A program made the translations under genes and the position numbers. DNA of 64,000 nucleotides from Bacteroidales bacterium (GTDB lineage Bacteria > Bacteroidota > Bacteroidia > Bacteroidales > UBA12077). Under the pieces are notes generated by a model that was given only the letters and a program-made list of their open reading frames with translations, made no database searches and was not told the DNA's origin. The stretch is from the NCBI GenBank assembly GCA_030637515.1, contig DAOWGM010000073.1:1-64000 (forward strand), written 5' to 3'. The number at the start of each line of letters is the position of its first letter. Positions within the stretch are counted from its first letter, which is position 1. Shown here in pieces: positions 8,037 to 16,628 of this stretch.

Positions 8037-10484
8037 GTGAAAAACATAGTTTTTGGTATATTGATAATTGGGTTATCAGTTCTAAGTTTTAAAGTTAATG
8101 CCTTAAATAATGATAAGCGGACGCTGGAAGTAGTTAAAGTGTCTGAATCTCCAAAAATAGATGGTATTCTTGATGAATCAGTTTGGTTGAATGCAGCTGT
8201 AGCAAAAGACTTTTACCAATATGCGCCTTATAATGGAGTAAAACCTTCATTGCCAACTACTGTTAAAATTATCTATGACGACCATGCTATTTACTTTGCA
8301 GCAATTCTTACAGATAACCAACCTGATAGTATTCTAAAAGATTTATCAACAAGAGACTCGTTTGATGGAGCCAATGCAGATTTATTTGCTGTTGGTATAA
8401 ATACATTTAATGATGGTATTAATGCTGTGAACTTTATGGTTTCAGCTGCTGGTATTCAGTCTGATGCAAAAATTACAGGAGAAGAAGGTGATGCAAACTG
8501 GGATGCTGTTTGGGAAAGTGCTGTTAAGATAACAGAAAACGGTTGGATAGTAGAATTAAAGATTCCATATTCTGCCTTAAGATTTTCCAAAGAGGATAAT
8601 CAAACATGGGGAATTCATTTTTTTAGACATATTAGAAGATACAGAGAATGGAGTACTTGGAATTTTGTTGATATTAACGTTAGAGGATTTATAAATCAAA
8701 TGGGAGAGATGTCTGGTATTAAAGATATTGAACCTCCTTTGCGCTTATCCGTTACTCCTTATGTTTCTGCTTATCTTGAGAATGATGCTGCCGGAAACAC
8801 ATGGGCTAATGATTTTAATGCCGGAATGGATTTGAAATGGGGAATGAATCAGAGCTTTACTCTTGATATGATATTAATTCCAGATTTTGGGCAAGTGCAA
8901 TCTGATGATGAAGTTTTGAATTTATCTCCCTTTGAAGTTCGTTACGATGAAAAAAGACAATATTTTACAGAAGGAACAGAACTTTTTAATAAAGGAAAAA
9001 TATTTTATTCAAGAAGAATTGGAGGATCTCCAAAAGGACCAGAAGATGTTTATGATCACTTAAAAATAAATGAAGAAGTAACAAGATATCCCGCAGAAAC
9101 AAAATTGATAAATGCAACTAAAATTTCAGGAAGAACTTCTGATGGACTCGGAATAGGTTTCTTAAACGCTATGACTGGTGCTGTAGATGCTGAAATTAAA
9201 GATACAATTACAGGAAATAAAAGATTCTATCAAACTCAGGGTTTTACTAATTATAATATGTTGGTGTTAGATCAAACTTTAAAAAATAACTCTTATGTTA
9301 GTTTTGTTAATACAAATGTTTTGCATGCAGAAGAAAATTATACAGCCAATGTTACGGGTGGTGAATTTAAATTAATGAATAAAGAAAATTCATACCAAAT
9401 TTTTGGTCGTGGAGGAGTAAGTCAGATTTATACTGATACTACTGATATAGGCCATACCTATGAAATACAACTGGCTAAAATTAAAGGTAACTTCTTGTTC
9501 GAATTAACTCATTTAATAGAGTCTGATACTTATGATCCAAATGATATGGGATATATTCGACAAAATAATGAATCAACCTGGGATCTTGAGTTAAGTTACA
9601 ATAAAAACGAACCATTCTGGAAGGTACTTAACTGGCATAATGAGATATCATTTAGACAAACAAGTTTATATAACCCAAGAAAATATTCCGATTTTGAAGT
9701 TAATTTCAGATCTAACACAACTTTTGCAAAAAGATATTTACACGTAGGTTTTTTTGCGGAGACAAAACCATTTAATCGGTACGATTATTTTGAACCAAGA
9801 GTTGATGGATGGAAATATAATCGACATAAAATGGCGTATTCAACATTATGGCTTTCAACTGATTATAGAAAGAAGCTTGCGTTAAGTGTAAGGGCGGGTG
9901 GCTGGAAGGCATTTGGATATAACCAATACGGATATAATTACAGTCTGGAGCCAAGAATAAGGTTTAGTGATAAATGGCTTCTAATATATAATCTTAACAT
10001 GCACACAGCTTTCAATACATACGGCTATATTGAAGATTATACAGATGCTATTGGAAATACAATAATTAATTTTGGTAAAAGAGATCAACAAACTTTAACT
10101 AATACATTAAATACAAACTACATATTTAATAATAAATCATCGTTAAGTTTACGAGTAAGACATTATTGGAGTAGAGTGGAATATACTGATTTTTATAGAT
10201 TGGAAGAAAATGGTGAATTAAGTAACTCAATTGGTTATGATACTTATGGCGAAGATCAAAACTATAATTACAATGCATTTACAATTGATATGAAATATTT
10301 ATGGCGTTTTGCTCCTGGAAGTGAAATGGCAATTGTATGGAAAAACGCAATTTATTCAAGTGAAACAAATATTGTAAATGATTTTTTCGATAACCTTAAC
10401 AGTACTTTTGAATCATCACAAATTAACAGTATCTCTCTAAAATTTCTTTATTACTTAGATTATCAGTATTTGGTTAAAAAATAG
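8037..10484 (+). CDS. DUF5916 outer-membrane protein with CBM9-like N-terminus
   Basis: This 815-residue protein starts at GTG 8037 with a signal peptide (MKNIVFGILIIGLSVLSF) and so is exported. Residues about 28-215 form a carbohydrate-binding family 9-like domain (KIDGILDESVWLNA, WDAVWESAVKITENGWIVELKIPYSALRF). The rest matches DUF5916: ESPFEVRYDEKRQYFTEG-type junction (here LSPFEVRYDEKRQYFTEG), then many alternating aromatic beta-strands typical of an outer-membrane barrel ending in FKFLYYLDYQYL-like strands. Members are widespread in Bacteroidota but lack a proven role. Monocistronic, with a terminator at 10513. The GTG start is the only one compatible with the signal peptide. Confidence 0.83.
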   Translation: MKNIVFGILIIGLSVLSFKVNALNNDKRTLEVVKVSESPKIDGILDESVWLNAAVAKDFYQYAPYNGVKPSLPTTVKIIYDDHAIYFAAILTDNQPDSILKDLSTRDSFDGANADLFAVGINTFNDGINAVNFMVSAAGIQSDAKITGEEGDANWDAVWESAVKITENGWIVELKIPYSALRFSKEDNQTWGIHFFRHIRRYREWSTWNFVDINVRGFINQMGEMSGIKDIEPPLRLSVTPYVSAYLENDAAGNTWANDFNAGMDLKWGMNQSFTLDMILIPDFGQVQSDDEVLNLSPFEVRYDEKRQYFTEGTELFNKGKIFYSRRIGGSPKGPEDVYDHLKINEEVTRYPAETKLINATKISGRTSDGLGIGFLNAMTGAVDAEIKDTITGNKRFYQTQGFTNYNMLVLDQTLKNNSYVSFVNTNVLHAEENYTANVTGGEFKLMNKENSYQIFGRGGVSQIYTDTTDIGHTYEIQLAKIKGNFLFELTHLIESDTYDPNDMGYIRQNNESTWDLELSYNKNEPFWKVLNWHNEISFRQTSLYNPRKYSDFEVNFRSNTTFAKRYLHVGFFAETKPFNRYDYFEPRVDGWKYNRHKMAYSTLWLSTDYRKKLALSVRAGGWKAFGYNQYGYNYSLEPRIRFSDKWLLIYNLNMHTAFNTYGYIEDYTDAIGNTIINFGKRDQQTLTNTLNTNYIFNNKSSLSLRVRHYWSRVEYTDFYRLEENGELSNSIGYDTYGEDQNYNYNAFTIDMKYLWRFAPGSEMAIVWKNAIYSSETNIVNDFFDNLNSTFESSQINSISLKFLYYLDYQYLVKK

Positions 10485-10512
10485 AAAAACATAACATACA
10501 TTTAGAAAGAAA

Positions 10513-10540
10513 AGGCTCAATTTGATTGGGCCTTTTTTAT
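10513..10540 (+). terminator. Intrinsic terminator after DUF5916 gene
   Basis: GGCTCAA and TTGGGCC arms (one G-T pair) close a TTTGA loop and are followed by TTTTTT, starting about 29 bases after the stop codon. Confidence 0.7.
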
Positions 10541-10587
10541 TCTTAAAAAAATGAAGCATTTACTTTGAAATAATTATGATGCATATG

Positions 10588-10618
10588 CCCCTAATAGCGC
10601 AAGCGTCTCGCTTGTGCT
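10588..10618. repeat. REP-like palindrome, copy 1
   Basis: The unit contains AGCGCAAGCG, then TCT, then CGCTTGTGCT, forming an imperfect 10-bp hairpin. It differs from copy 2 by one base in the loop. It lies upstream of the REP-associated transposase pseudogene in direct orientation to copy 2. Confidence 0.75.
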
Positions 10619-10635
10619 TTAATTAAAACAACCTT

Positions 10636-10665
10636 CCCAATAGCGCAAGCGTCCTCGCTTGTGCT
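10636..10665. repeat. REP-like palindrome, copy 2
   Basis: CCCAATAGCGCAAGCG then TCCT then CGCTTGTGCT. It is the near-exact inverse of the copy at 11332-11361 on the far side of the transposase pseudogene, including the outer CCCAAT word, so the pair forms terminal-like inverted repeats around that gene. Confidence 0.78.
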
Positions 10666-10759
10666 ATAATTAGCTATAATTAATCCGCTTATGCTTAAAA
10701 AACTCACTAAACATTTACCCATAACAGTTATCTCATAGAAAAACGCTATCTTTAATTTC

Positions 10760-11308
10760 ATGAGTAGAAAATATAAATTCAGAGATCAAGATAAACCATA
10801 CTTTATAACATTTGCCACCTTTAACTGGATAGATATTTTTACCAGACGTATTTACAAAGACATCCTTGTTGATGCAATTAATCATTGCATTAAAGAAAAA
10901 GGATTGGTAGTATATGCTTGGTGTATTATGTCAAATCATGTTCATATGATTATTGCTACTCAAGATGAATTATTGCAAAATATAATGCGTGATTTAAAAG
11001 GTTTCTCTGCTAAACAAATTTTGAAAGAAATTGAAAATAACCCGCAAGAAAGCAGAAAAGAGTGGATGATGTCGTTGTTTGAAGTAGCAGGACAAAAAAA
11101 CTCAAACAATACTAAATACCAATTTTGGTAACAACATAACCATCCATTAGTGCTCGATAATCCTGTTGTTTTCGAACAAAAACTAAATTACATACACAAC
11201 AATCCCATAAAAGCAGGTTTTATTGATTTTCCTGAACATTATCCTTACAGTAGTGCCAAAGATTATGCCGACGATAAAGGACTTATTGATATTACTTTAC
11301 CTTTCTAA
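10760..11308 (+). pseudogene. REP-associated tyrosine transposase (RAYT), nonsense-mutated
   Basis: A Y1/HUH transposase-like gene of the RAYT group: KPYFITFATFNW start, AWCIMSNHVHMII (the HUH-type H-x-H metal site) and RDLKGFSAKQI. The frame stops at TAA 11129-11131 right after YQFW. Continuing in the same frame gives QHNHPLVLDN, then NYIHNNPIKAGF and PYSSAKDYA, ending at TAA 11306-11308, exactly the conserved C-terminal half. A single CAA to TAA change explains the break. It is flanked by inverted REP palindromes (10636-10665 and 11332-11361) that it presumably once served. The 123-residue truncated product would lack the conserved YIxxNP region. Confidence 0.88.
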
Positions 11309-11331
11309 TTAAGTAAACTTTAACTATTTGT

Positions 11332-11361
11332 CACAAGCGAGGACGCTTGCGCCAGTATTGG
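11332..11361. repeat. REP-like palindrome, copy 3 (inverted)
   Basis: CACAAGCGAGGACGCTTGCGCC followed by AGTATTGGG. It is the inverse complement of copy 2 apart from a few bases near GCGCCAG, and lies 23 bases after the end of the transposase pseudogene, overlapping the truncated end of a methyltransferase remnant. Confidence 0.75.
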
Positions 11362-11685
11362 GACAGATTTAAAATATTAAAAGAATCTTATAAAAAGTTA
11401 AACGTAAATGGCTTCATGTTCTATAATGTAGTTTCTGTTGAATCAATGAAAAACTTTTCAGGTGAAAAAATTGGGAGGAACATTATTAAACTCGAAAATG
11501 GATTAGAAGTAACTTTTTATGATCGAGCTTTAATTGAAAAAGAACTCGGAACTTTTAATATAATTGATGTTTCGAAAATTGATGAACCCATTAAACATAT
11601 GGAAAATCAAAAGTCTCTGAAATGTTTTAATGTAATATGTAAAAAAACTAACTCTTTTTCCAATCATCCAAACTTGTGCTTATAA
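11362..11685 (+). pseudogene. 5'-truncated SAM-methyltransferase remnant
   Basis: An open frame entered from the REP copy has no normal start (only a TTG within the repeat). It encodes about 107 residues resembling the C-terminal part of a class I SAM-dependent methyltransferase of the TehB-like kind: DRFKILKESYKKLNVNGFMF, then LENGLEVTFYDR, LGTFNIIDVSKIDEPI and SLKCFNVICKK. The SAM-binding N-terminal half is absent, and the homologous stretch begins right at the REP boundary, so the REP/RAYT unit probably replaced it. The last 38 bases overlap the convergent acyltransferase gene. Fragment assignment is moderate. Confidence 0.55.
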
Positions 11686-12445
11686 ATTGAATAATCTGAT
11701 CATTTTGCTCTTTACCGTTTCCTGTAATTTCAACTGGTTTTTCTATTGTAATATATATATCATGTTTTCTTCTTAGGGTACCAAAATCTTTAATAATCTT
11801 ACCATTACCCCAGAAATCCGTTTTTAATGCAACAGGAATAGCTTTTACACCCGACGACTTTGCTAATTTAACTCCAAGAGAATTGAATTCTTCCGGTTTA
11901 AATACATTTCGTCTACCACCTTGTGGGAAAATTATAATTGAGACTCCTTTTTCAAGGTTTTCTTTTCCCTGTTTCATAACTGAGATTAAATCTTCTCGTG
12001 AATTTAATCTGCCTACCGTAATCGGGTTTCTTGCACTTATTACCGGACCAAAGAGAAAATGTTTTGGCAAACTTTCTTTTACAACAAATGTAACTTCCTT
12101 AAAAGGAGCAATTAGTGCAGGGAGAATCATAGATTCCATCGCACTCATATGGTTGCTTATAATTACAACAGGTTCTTTACAATTCCGAATATTATCTATT
12201 CCTTCAATATTAAACCTTCCACCACAACTCTCAATTAATTTGAATACATCAAAAGATGACAATGACCAGGCTTTTCTATTGTATTTTCCTATCCGAGCTA
12301 ATTTTCTGCTTTTAAATATGAGCTGAATATATTTAATTACAAAATAGAATCGCGTATTCAGAAATAACTTATCGATTAATATTCTTGAGTTACTTTTTGT
12401 AGTATAACTATCATTGGGAAATAATTCTAAATCCAACTTTTCCAT
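11648..12445 (-). CDS. PlsC-like 1-acylglycerol-3-phosphate acyltransferase family protein
   Basis: A 265-residue membrane-associated acyltransferase of the PlsC superfamily. Motif I is ISNHMSAMES with H99 and E104, that is HX4E instead of the usual HX4D. Motif III is IIFPQGGRRNVF, and VKAIPVALKT follows as motif IV. PlsC enzymes acylate lysophosphatidic acid; the Glu variant occurs in related acyltransferases of uncertain substrate. The gene is divergent from the WD40-caspase gene, with 120 bases between them, and its 3' end overlaps the methyltransferase remnant. Family call strong, substrate open. Confidence 0.8.
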   Translation of the reverse strand: MEKLDLELFPNDSYTTKSNSRILIDKLFLNTRFYFVIKYIQLIFKSRKLARIGKYNRKAWSLSSFDVFKLIESCGGRFNIEGIDNIRNCKEPVVIISNHMSAMESMILPALIAPFKEVTFVVKESLPKHFLFGPVISARNPITVGRLNSREDLISVMKQGKENLEKGVSIIIFPQGGRRNVFKPEEFNSLGVKLAKSSGVKAIPVALKTDFWGNGKIIKDFGTLRRKHDIYITIEKPVEITGNGKEQNDQIIQFISTSLDDWKKS

Positions 12446-12565
12446 TTAAGTTAAGTTTTAAGGCTTGGCGAAGATAATTAAAATTCAGAAAAAGATAAAA
12501 AGTAAATAGTATTTGAAATATCAAATTGAATATTTAACTTAACAAGCCTTTAAAATCTTAATATT

Positions 12566-14869
12566 ATGAAAAATTTACTTACAATTTTATTGATTCTCGC
12601 TTTAACACCAGTTTACTCACAAGAGTTTACATATAAAGAAAAAAAGGAATTAAAAGGATATCCTGATTATATAATGGATAGCAAATTTTCTCCATTCAGA
12701 AATTATTTTGCTCTAACGATTGGGAATAATACAGTTGAAATTTATGATGATAATTGGAAAAAGATTTTTTCTCATCAAGGTAATCCAGAATCAGTTGGAG
12801 GACATATTTCATTTTCTCCTGACGAGAAGTATTTAGCTTATGCTAAATATAAAAGTGACAATGATATTGCAATTATTCGTCTTGAAGACAAGAAAGTTGT
12901 ACAGGTTTTAAATGGGCATTCATACAATATAAATAAATTAGAGTTTAGTCATAATGGGAAATATCTGGCAAGTGCATCTTCAGATGAAACCATTTGTATT
13001 TGGAGCTGGAAAGGTGATCAGATGGAGTTATTTCAGAAGTTCATTTATGAAGATGCTGTTATGGGAATAAGTTTTAACTACAACGATGAATATTTAATTG
13101 TAGGTGGATATGATAGAATGGTTTCTGTTTATAAATATTCGAATGATAAGTATTTGTTAAGTGATACAATTCCGGGATTAAAATATTGGCAATATGATGT
13201 TTGCTTTCATCCATCTAAGAATGAATTTGTTTCATCATCTCAATATCAGCTTAGAAGATATAATATTATTAATAATAAGGTTCTATTTCAAGATAGCCTG
13301 AAAATAAGGGTAAATAGAACTATTAGATATAATTCTACAGGTGAATATTTAGTATTTGGAAAAAATAGTGATTTAGTAATTGCAAAAATTTCACCCGATG
13401 AGATTACTGAATTTGAGCATATTTATCGTCATGCTGATCATGTTTTTGGAGGAACATTTAGTGATGATGGTTTGTTTTTAACTTCATTCAGTTCCGATAA
13501 ATCATCAATAGTTTGGGAAATAACAGGAGTAAAACCTTCACGAAAATCATTAATTACCGATTATATGGATGGTGAACTAACTTCTGCTCAGAAAATGATT
13601 TTAACTGCTGAGGTAATTGAAAACATTTTAGGAAAGATAGATAAGAAACTTACAGCACCGCGAGATGAATTTGAAACTACAATTCAATATACTGATAGAC
13701 GAGAAAAATTGAAATCAGAAGTTTTATCTCGATTACAATATAATACTGAAAAACATTTTGGTGTAAAATCAGGAGCTTCAGGCAAAGTTAAAATTCCAAT
13801 TGAAAGACTTATTGGTTATAATGCAGATCTGGAGATTTATAAGATCCGATTTATGGAATCTGATGCTGGAGTAAAAATTCCAATAGCGGATGCTAAAGCT
13901 TTTAAAAATAATTGGACTAAAGCATATTTACAAGCTACGAAGACAAAAAATAAGGATAGTAATTCATACGAATACTCAAGTTTTGAATTGGTAATATCGG
14001 CAAGTAAAAAAGCCTTTGAAGTAACTCCTATTGAAAATCCATTTCATATTGTAAAAAAGAGACGAAACGTAAGTGTACAGGCCGATAGATCAGAATCTAA
14101 TAATGCAAAAACTGAAAAATCAGTTACTGGAGAAGATCTTCTTGGTGTTGATCGAGCACTAATATTCGCAACTAATATTTATGACTCATTTTCTGAGCTG
14201 GTTAACCCAGTTATTGATGCAACAACTATTGCTGATGAATTGCAATCAAATTATTATGTACAGACAGAACTTCTTATAAATCCAACTTTAAAAGAAGCCA
14301 TTGAGAAGATTCGCGAATATGCAAAATTGGAGTATAGCGCAAACGATAATTTATTAATCTTTTTTGCTGGACACGGAATTTACGATGACGTTTTTAAAGA
14401 AGGTTATGTTATTTCGCGTGATTCTAAATCAGATGATGTTGCAAAAACTTCATATTTATCGCATTCTAATTTGCGAACAATGGTTAATAATATTCCGTGC
14501 AAGCATATATTGCTTATAATGGATGTTTGTTTTGGAGGGACTTTTGATCCTCTTATTGCATCAAAAAGTAGAGCAGCTGATATGTATACAGAAGTTACAA
14601 ATGAAGAGTTCATTCAACGTAAAAAGAAATATAAAACTCGTTTATATCTAACTTCAGGCGGGAAAGAGTACGTTCCCGATGGTCGACCTGGACATCATTC
14701 TCCTTTTGCACGTAAGCTTCTGGAATCTTTAAGGAATTATGGTGGTAATGATGGTATTCTTACAATTAATGAAATTATTCAGTATGTTGAAAAAGTAGAA
14801 CCACAGCCACGATATGGAGAATTTGGTAATAATGAACCAGGAAGTGATTTTATTTTATTAGTGAAATAA
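12566..14869 (+). CDS. Exported WD40-repeat/caspase-like (C14) protein
   Basis: A 767-residue protein with a signal peptide (MKNLLTILLILALTPVYSQ). Residues about 20-330 are a WD40 propeller, with clear blades such as NINKLEFSHNGKYLASASSD and HVFGGTFSDDGLFLTSFSSD. A charged linker follows to about residue 510, then a caspase-like peptidase C14 domain: DRALIFATNIYDSF start, catalytic H603 in FFAGHGIYDD and C655 in IMDVCFGGTFD. Such metacaspase-like proteins cleave after basic residues or act as scaffolds. The substrate and the trigger are unknown. Its stop lies 12 bases inside the convergent alkyltransferase gene. Domain calls are strong. Confidence 0.88.
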   Translation: MKNLLTILLILALTPVYSQEFTYKEKKELKGYPDYIMDSKFSPFRNYFALTIGNNTVEIYDDNWKKIFSHQGNPESVGGHISFSPDEKYLAYAKYKSDNDIAIIRLEDKKVVQVLNGHSYNINKLEFSHNGKYLASASSDETICIWSWKGDQMELFQKFIYEDAVMGISFNYNDEYLIVGGYDRMVSVYKYSNDKYLLSDTIPGLKYWQYDVCFHPSKNEFVSSSQYQLRRYNIINNKVLFQDSLKIRVNRTIRYNSTGEYLVFGKNSDLVIAKISPDEITEFEHIYRHADHVFGGTFSDDGLFLTSFSSDKSSIVWEITGVKPSRKSLITDYMDGELTSAQKMILTAEVIENILGKIDKKLTAPRDEFETTIQYTDRREKLKSEVLSRLQYNTEKHFGVKSGASGKVKIPIERLIGYNADLEIYKIRFMESDAGVKIPIADAKAFKNNWTKAYLQATKTKNKDSNSYEYSSFELVISASKKAFEVTPIENPFHIVKKRRNVSVQADRSESNNAKTEKSVTGEDLLGVDRALIFATNIYDSFSELVNPVIDATTIADELQSNYYVQTELLINPTLKEAIEKIREYAKLEYSANDNLLIFFAGHGIYDDVFKEGYVISRDSKSDDVAKTSYLSHSNLRTMVNNIPCKHILLIMDVCFGGTFDPLIASKSRAADMYTEVTNEEFIQRKKKYKTRLYLTSGGKEYVPDGRPGHHSPFARKLLESLRNYGGNDGILTINEIIQYVEKVEPQPRYGEFGNNEPGSDFILLVK

Positions 14870-15331
14870 ACTTCTTTGTTGAATAGCACCTTCATGCTCA
14901 AGTAACCATTCTTTTTTTAATAATCCGCCAGCATAACCAGTTAATTTCCCATTATTGCCAATAACTCTGTGGCAAGGTATAATAATAGGAATTGGGTTCT
15001 TCCCATTAGCCGAAGCAATAGCACGAATAGCTTTTTCATCGCCAAATTGTTTAGCTTGATCAAGATATGAAATGGTTTTACCAAATGGAATTTTCATTAG
15101 CAAGTTCCATACTTTTCCCTGAAATTCAGTTCCTGCTGGATTTATTCCAATATTAAATACTTTACGTTCACCTTTAAAATATTCATCAAGTTGAGTTATG
15201 CAGTTTTGTATTTGAACCGGAACCATTTTCATTTTGAAGTACTCATCAACAAATTCAATTTTAATAATATCTCTATCGTTTGAGATAATTCTCAGGTAAC
15301 CAATTGGAGATTTATAATAAGCTTCAAACAT
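14858..15331 (-). CDS. ogt: Methylated-DNA--protein-cysteine methyltransferase
   Basis: A 157-residue Ogt/MGMT protein, which removes O6-alkyl groups from guanine by irreversible transfer to its own Cys. The active site is complete: IIIPCHRVIG with C120, the helix-turn-helix Arg region (GDEKAIRAIASANGKNPIPI) and the YAGGLLKKEWLLEHE tail. Length is normal. Its ATG overlaps the TAA of the upstream VOC gene in the word TAATG, so the two are translationally coupled. Its last bases overlap the convergent caspase gene by 12. Confidence 0.94.
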   Translation of the reverse strand: MFEAYYKSPIGYLRIISNDRDIIKIEFVDEYFKMKMVPVQIQNCITQLDEYFKGERKVFNIGINPAGTEFQGKVWNLLMKIPFGKTISYLDQAKQFGDEKAIRAIASANGKNPIPIIIPCHRVIGNNGKLTGYAGGLLKKEWLLEHEGAIQQRSLFH

Positions 15332-15798
15332 TATTTAATATATTCATAAATTAAATTAATTGGAACACCACTTTTTCTATTTATTTGTTCAACAGATAAT
15401 CCTTCTTTATGCATCCTTTTAATAAATGATTCAAGCTTTTCTCCAATTTCAATTAAATTATTATCAGGATCATAAATACGAATAGTTTTTTGTCCCCAAG
15501 ATTCTTCTGTAAGTTCATGATGTTTAAGTATATTATTCGAACTTATAAGATATACAATTTGTGAGATATCTTCAGTTTCAAAGTATAATTCTAATGATTT
15601 ATTGTAATTTTCTTTATCGTAAAAATCACTATATAAAGGATGCCAATCAGATACTTGCCACATTGAAAGTCCACCTTTTAAAGAAATATTATTACCGAAA
15701 TCAGTTTCTATTTCTTGTTTTAGTACATTACAATAAAAATCCTTAGATATTTCTATATTCTTCACAAAAAGAACTGCTGAATGAAATTTTAAGGTCAT
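15331..15798 (-). CDS. VOC (glyoxalase/bleomycin-resistance fold) family protein
   Basis: A 155-residue protein. Residues 1-120 form a vicinal-oxygen-chelate domain: MTLKFHSAVLFVKNIEISKDFYCNVLK start, central GGLSMWQVSDW and WGQKTIRIYDPDNNLIEIGE end, which contains the last metal-ligand-type Glu. A short C-terminal helical tail follows (LSVEQINRKSGVPINLIYEYI), reminiscent of a helix-turn-helix. It overlaps ogt by one base. VOC proteins may be metalloenzymes or resistance factors; coupling to an alkyl-DNA repair gene hints at a damage-related role, but that is inference only. Confidence 0.78.
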   Translation of the reverse strand: MTLKFHSAVLFVKNIEISKDFYCNVLKQEIETDFGNNISLKGGLSMWQVSDWHPLYSDFYDKENYNKSLELYFETEDISQIVYLISSNNILKHHELTEESWGQKTIRIYDPDNNLIEIGEKLESFIKRMHKEGLSVEQINRKSGVPINLIYEYIK

Positions 15799-15881
15799 AG
15801 AGTGTTTTTATTATAAATATACAAAAAGTTGTCAATACGCTGATAAATTCAGTATGACAACTTTCTTAAAATTTGTGGTTA

Positions 15882-15914
15882 CACTGTCCCAATAGTTATC
15901 GGGATGTCGAAGTG
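15882..15914. repeat. Extragenic palindrome, CACTG...GTCGAAGTG type
   Basis: The word runs from CACTGTCCC through AATAGTTATC to GGGATGTCGAAGTG. TCCCAATA and TATCGGGA form an inner hairpin with one mismatch. The outer words CACTG and GTCGAAG recur at 20659-20696, and a TCCCGA/TCGGGA hairpin recurs at 20599-20640. It lies in the gap before the TlpA-like gene (3' side). Confidence 0.6.
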
Positions 15915-15932
15915 TTAACCAAATAAAGATAT

Positions 15933-16481
15933 CTATTTATTTAATTCGTTTTCAATAGTTTCTTTCAGTTTTGCAAACTCTTCATCAATAAAACCTGTTG
16001 CCTGATAAATAATATTGCCATCTCGGTCTAAAACAAAGTTTCTTGGAATATACCTTTCAGCAAACAAAGAGTATATCTTTCTTCCCGGATCAGGAACTAT
16101 ATTAAATGTATATCCGTTTTTTTCTTTAAACGCTATCATTTCTTCAGCAACATGTTCTCTTCCAAAAACAATTAATTCAAAGTTGTCATTGTCTTTATAC
16201 TTTGCCCAAATATCACTTTCAACAAAAGGAAGTTCTTTAATACAAATAGGACACGATGTAGCAAAGAAATTCATAAATACTACTTTGCCCTTTAAATCAT
16301 TTACATTGATTGTATCATTATTTAAGGTAATATAGCTAAACTCAGGAACTGTTTGTCCAACTTCAATTAAGGTTGATTTAATAATATCTATCTCAGCTTC
16401 TTTTTCCGCCTTTTTTTCTTTGTAATTACATGAATATAAACTTATAAGTAAGATTGATAAAATTGTAAATGATTTTTTCAT
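15933..16481 (-). CDS. TlpA-like thioredoxin-fold lipoprotein
   Basis: A 182-residue envelope lipoprotein (lipobox ISLYSC, C18) with a charged spacer and then a thioredoxin-like domain of the TlpA/ResA type. It starts with VPEFSYITLNNDTINVNDLKGK, has the redox motif FFATSCPICIKELP (C77 and C80, CPIC) and ends with the FVLDRDGNIIYQATGF cis-Pro region. CPIC motifs reduce or exchange disulfides, often for cytochrome maturation or redox signalling. No partner is adjacent. It is divergent from the Crp-type gene at 16629. Intact. Confidence 0.86.
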   Translation of the reverse strand: MKKSFTILSILLISLYSCNYKEKKAEKEAEIDIIKSTLIEVGQTVPEFSYITLNNDTINVNDLKGKVVFMNFFATSCPICIKELPFVESDIWAKYKDNDNFELIVFGREHVAEEMIAFKEKNGYTFNIVPDPGRKIYSLFAERYIPRNFVLDRDGNIIYQATGFIDEEFAKLKETIENELNK

Positions 16482-16628
16482 AGTTTAAGGTTTAGTTTTT
16501 AATGCAAACAATTTACATTTTAAATTCCAATTCGCATCGAAAAATAAGAGGTTTGTCAATATGAATATTAATAGGAGGGTTTAATTTTAAGATACAATTG
16601 ATTTATCGGCTTTTTTTTACGATCTTAA

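Noticed and set aside
10588-11361. CRISPR-like series of repeats
   Set aside because: Only three palindromes, two direct and one inverted, with a RAYT pseudogene between; there are no regular spacers.
11883-12326. 147-codon plus-strand frame opposite the PlsC-like gene
   Set aside because: It is the antisense of the acyltransferase motifs and lacks its own features.
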